NCBI RefSeq assembly: GCF_013155265.1
Contig: NZ_JABJXU010000006.1
Span: 1-64,000, forward strand
Origin: Enterococcus sp. MMGLQ5-1
GTDB taxonomy: Bacteria > Bacillota > Bacilli > Lactobacillales > Streptococcaceae
Length of the DNA stretch: 64,000 nt
Direction: 5' to 3'
The translations under genes were made by a program, and so were the position numbers. Positions 63,462-64,000 of the stretch are shown here, piece by piece. Below the pieces are notes generated by a model. The model did no database searches. It was not told the DNA's origin and saw only the letters and a program-made list of their open reading frames with translations. Every line of letters starts with the position of its first letter. Position 1 is the first letter of the stretch.

Positions 63462-64000
63462 TTATGATCTATTTCTTAACTTTTCCACATCACGTGCAAT
63501 TACTAATTCCTCATCTGTCGGAATCACAAGCACTTTAACCTTAGAATCCTCTGTTGAAATATCCCCTTCAACGCCAAAAACATTTTTACGCTCATCAATT
63601 TTAATGCCAAACCATTCAAGATCTTCAACAATGGCACTTCTTACCCAAGTTGAATTTTCGCCAATTCCAGCAGTAAAGACAATCGCATCTGCGCCATGTA
63701 GGACTGCTAAATATTGGCCAATATATTTTTGAATTCGATTAACAAAAATATCAAAGGCTAATTCAGCGTCATGATTACCAGCCTTACGTTCGTCAATAAT
63801 ATCACGCATATCAGAGGAAATCCCTGAAATACCTAATAACCCAGACTGACGATTTAAAATATCAATCATATCATTAATATTTGTCAGACCAAGCTTCTCC
63901 ATAATAAATGGCAGAGCTGACGGATCAATATCACCTGAACGCGTACCCATTGTTACCCCTGCTAATGGTGTGAATCCCATCGAAGTATCGACTGAGCGAC
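63462..64000 (-). CDS. ackA: Acetate kinase, C-terminal part (cut by window edge)
   Basis: The reading frame is open to the right edge and reads [24 protein letters not shown], the acetate kinase signature, so the gene starts outside the window. The visible 179 residues include [25 protein letters not shown] with the family motif GIGENS, and the usual C-terminal end. It converts acetyl phosphate and ADP to acetate and ATP. The first internal ATG at 63980 is not the start. Confidence 0.97.
   Translation of the reverse strand, partial: RSVDTSMGFTPLAGVTMGTRSGDIDPSALPFIMEKLGLTNINDMIDILNRQSGLLGISGISSDMRDIIDERKAGNHDAELAFDIFVNRIQKYIGQYLAVLHGADAIVFTAGIGENSTWVRSAIVEDLEWFGIKIDERKNVFGVEGDISTEDSKVKVLVIPTDEELVIARDVEKLRNRS

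Overview
The window is low-GC, AT-rich bacterial DNA with strong GGAGG-type ribosome binding sites, U-tailed intrinsic terminators and a typical Lactobacillales gene repertoire. The block ABC-F / cca / dapB / MazG-like / degV / DUF1149 / HAD, the neighbourhood purR-ispE-adcCB, the FabT/FabK-type fatty-acid operon and the rgpC/rgpD/rgpF polysaccharide genes together point to a Streptococcaceae-like organism (relative of Streptococcus/Lactococcus). I do not name a species. Almost all genes lie on the minus strand. The exceptions are msmK, ispE-adcC-adcB and a FabK-like flavoprotein.

Layout. 1-122: a (CGTGT)n pentanucleotide tract that reads, on the minus strand, as the start of an ORF with a strong ribosome binding site, a candidate phase-variable gene running off the left edge. 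238-1310: an array of 61-bp repeats with a nested dyad, capped at both ends by a variant unit. 1358-4168: aminotransferase plus amino-acid ABC ATPase and permease without a binding protein. 4515-6962: MacB-like ABC exporter operon with a small membrane protein, preceded by four CTTAA boxes at exact 11-bp spacing (response-regulator type operator). 7528-19015: housekeeping genes (rpsA, rlmN, an autolysin, folA, thyA, DUF2200, ABC-F, cca, dapB, MazG-like, degV, DUF1149, HAD). 19260-24795: msmK under two cre-like sites, a PucR-like regulator, purR, ispE and the zinc-type ABC genes adcCB with a Fur/Zur-like box. 24868-34466: glgP, a CPA1 antiporter, two unknown small genes, folC and a complete amino-acid ABC transporter.

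34647-44819 is one fatty-acid synthesis cluster in the order fabT-fabH-acpP-fabK-fabD-fabG-fabF-accB-fabZ-accC-accD-accA. Two FabT-type boxes precede it and a third precedes a divergent FabK-like enzyme (45239-46300). 46371-60692 is a cell-wall polysaccharide cluster. Export is by rgpC/rgpD. Assembly and decoration are by rgpF, two further family-2 glycosyltransferases, a pyruvyltransferase, an epimerase, an acyltransferase, a GtrB/GT-C pair and an MdoB/LtaS-like phosphoglycerol transferase. 60876-64000 holds murF, ddl and the 3' part of ackA, which is cut by the right edge.

The most unusual content is non-coding. The 61-bp array has degenerate relatives in three other gene-free stretches (about 7343, 27590 and 48388). 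One relic keeps the 61-bp period and another keeps the hairpin through swapped arm bases. No phage, insertion sequence, CRISPR, tRNA or rRNA was seen.
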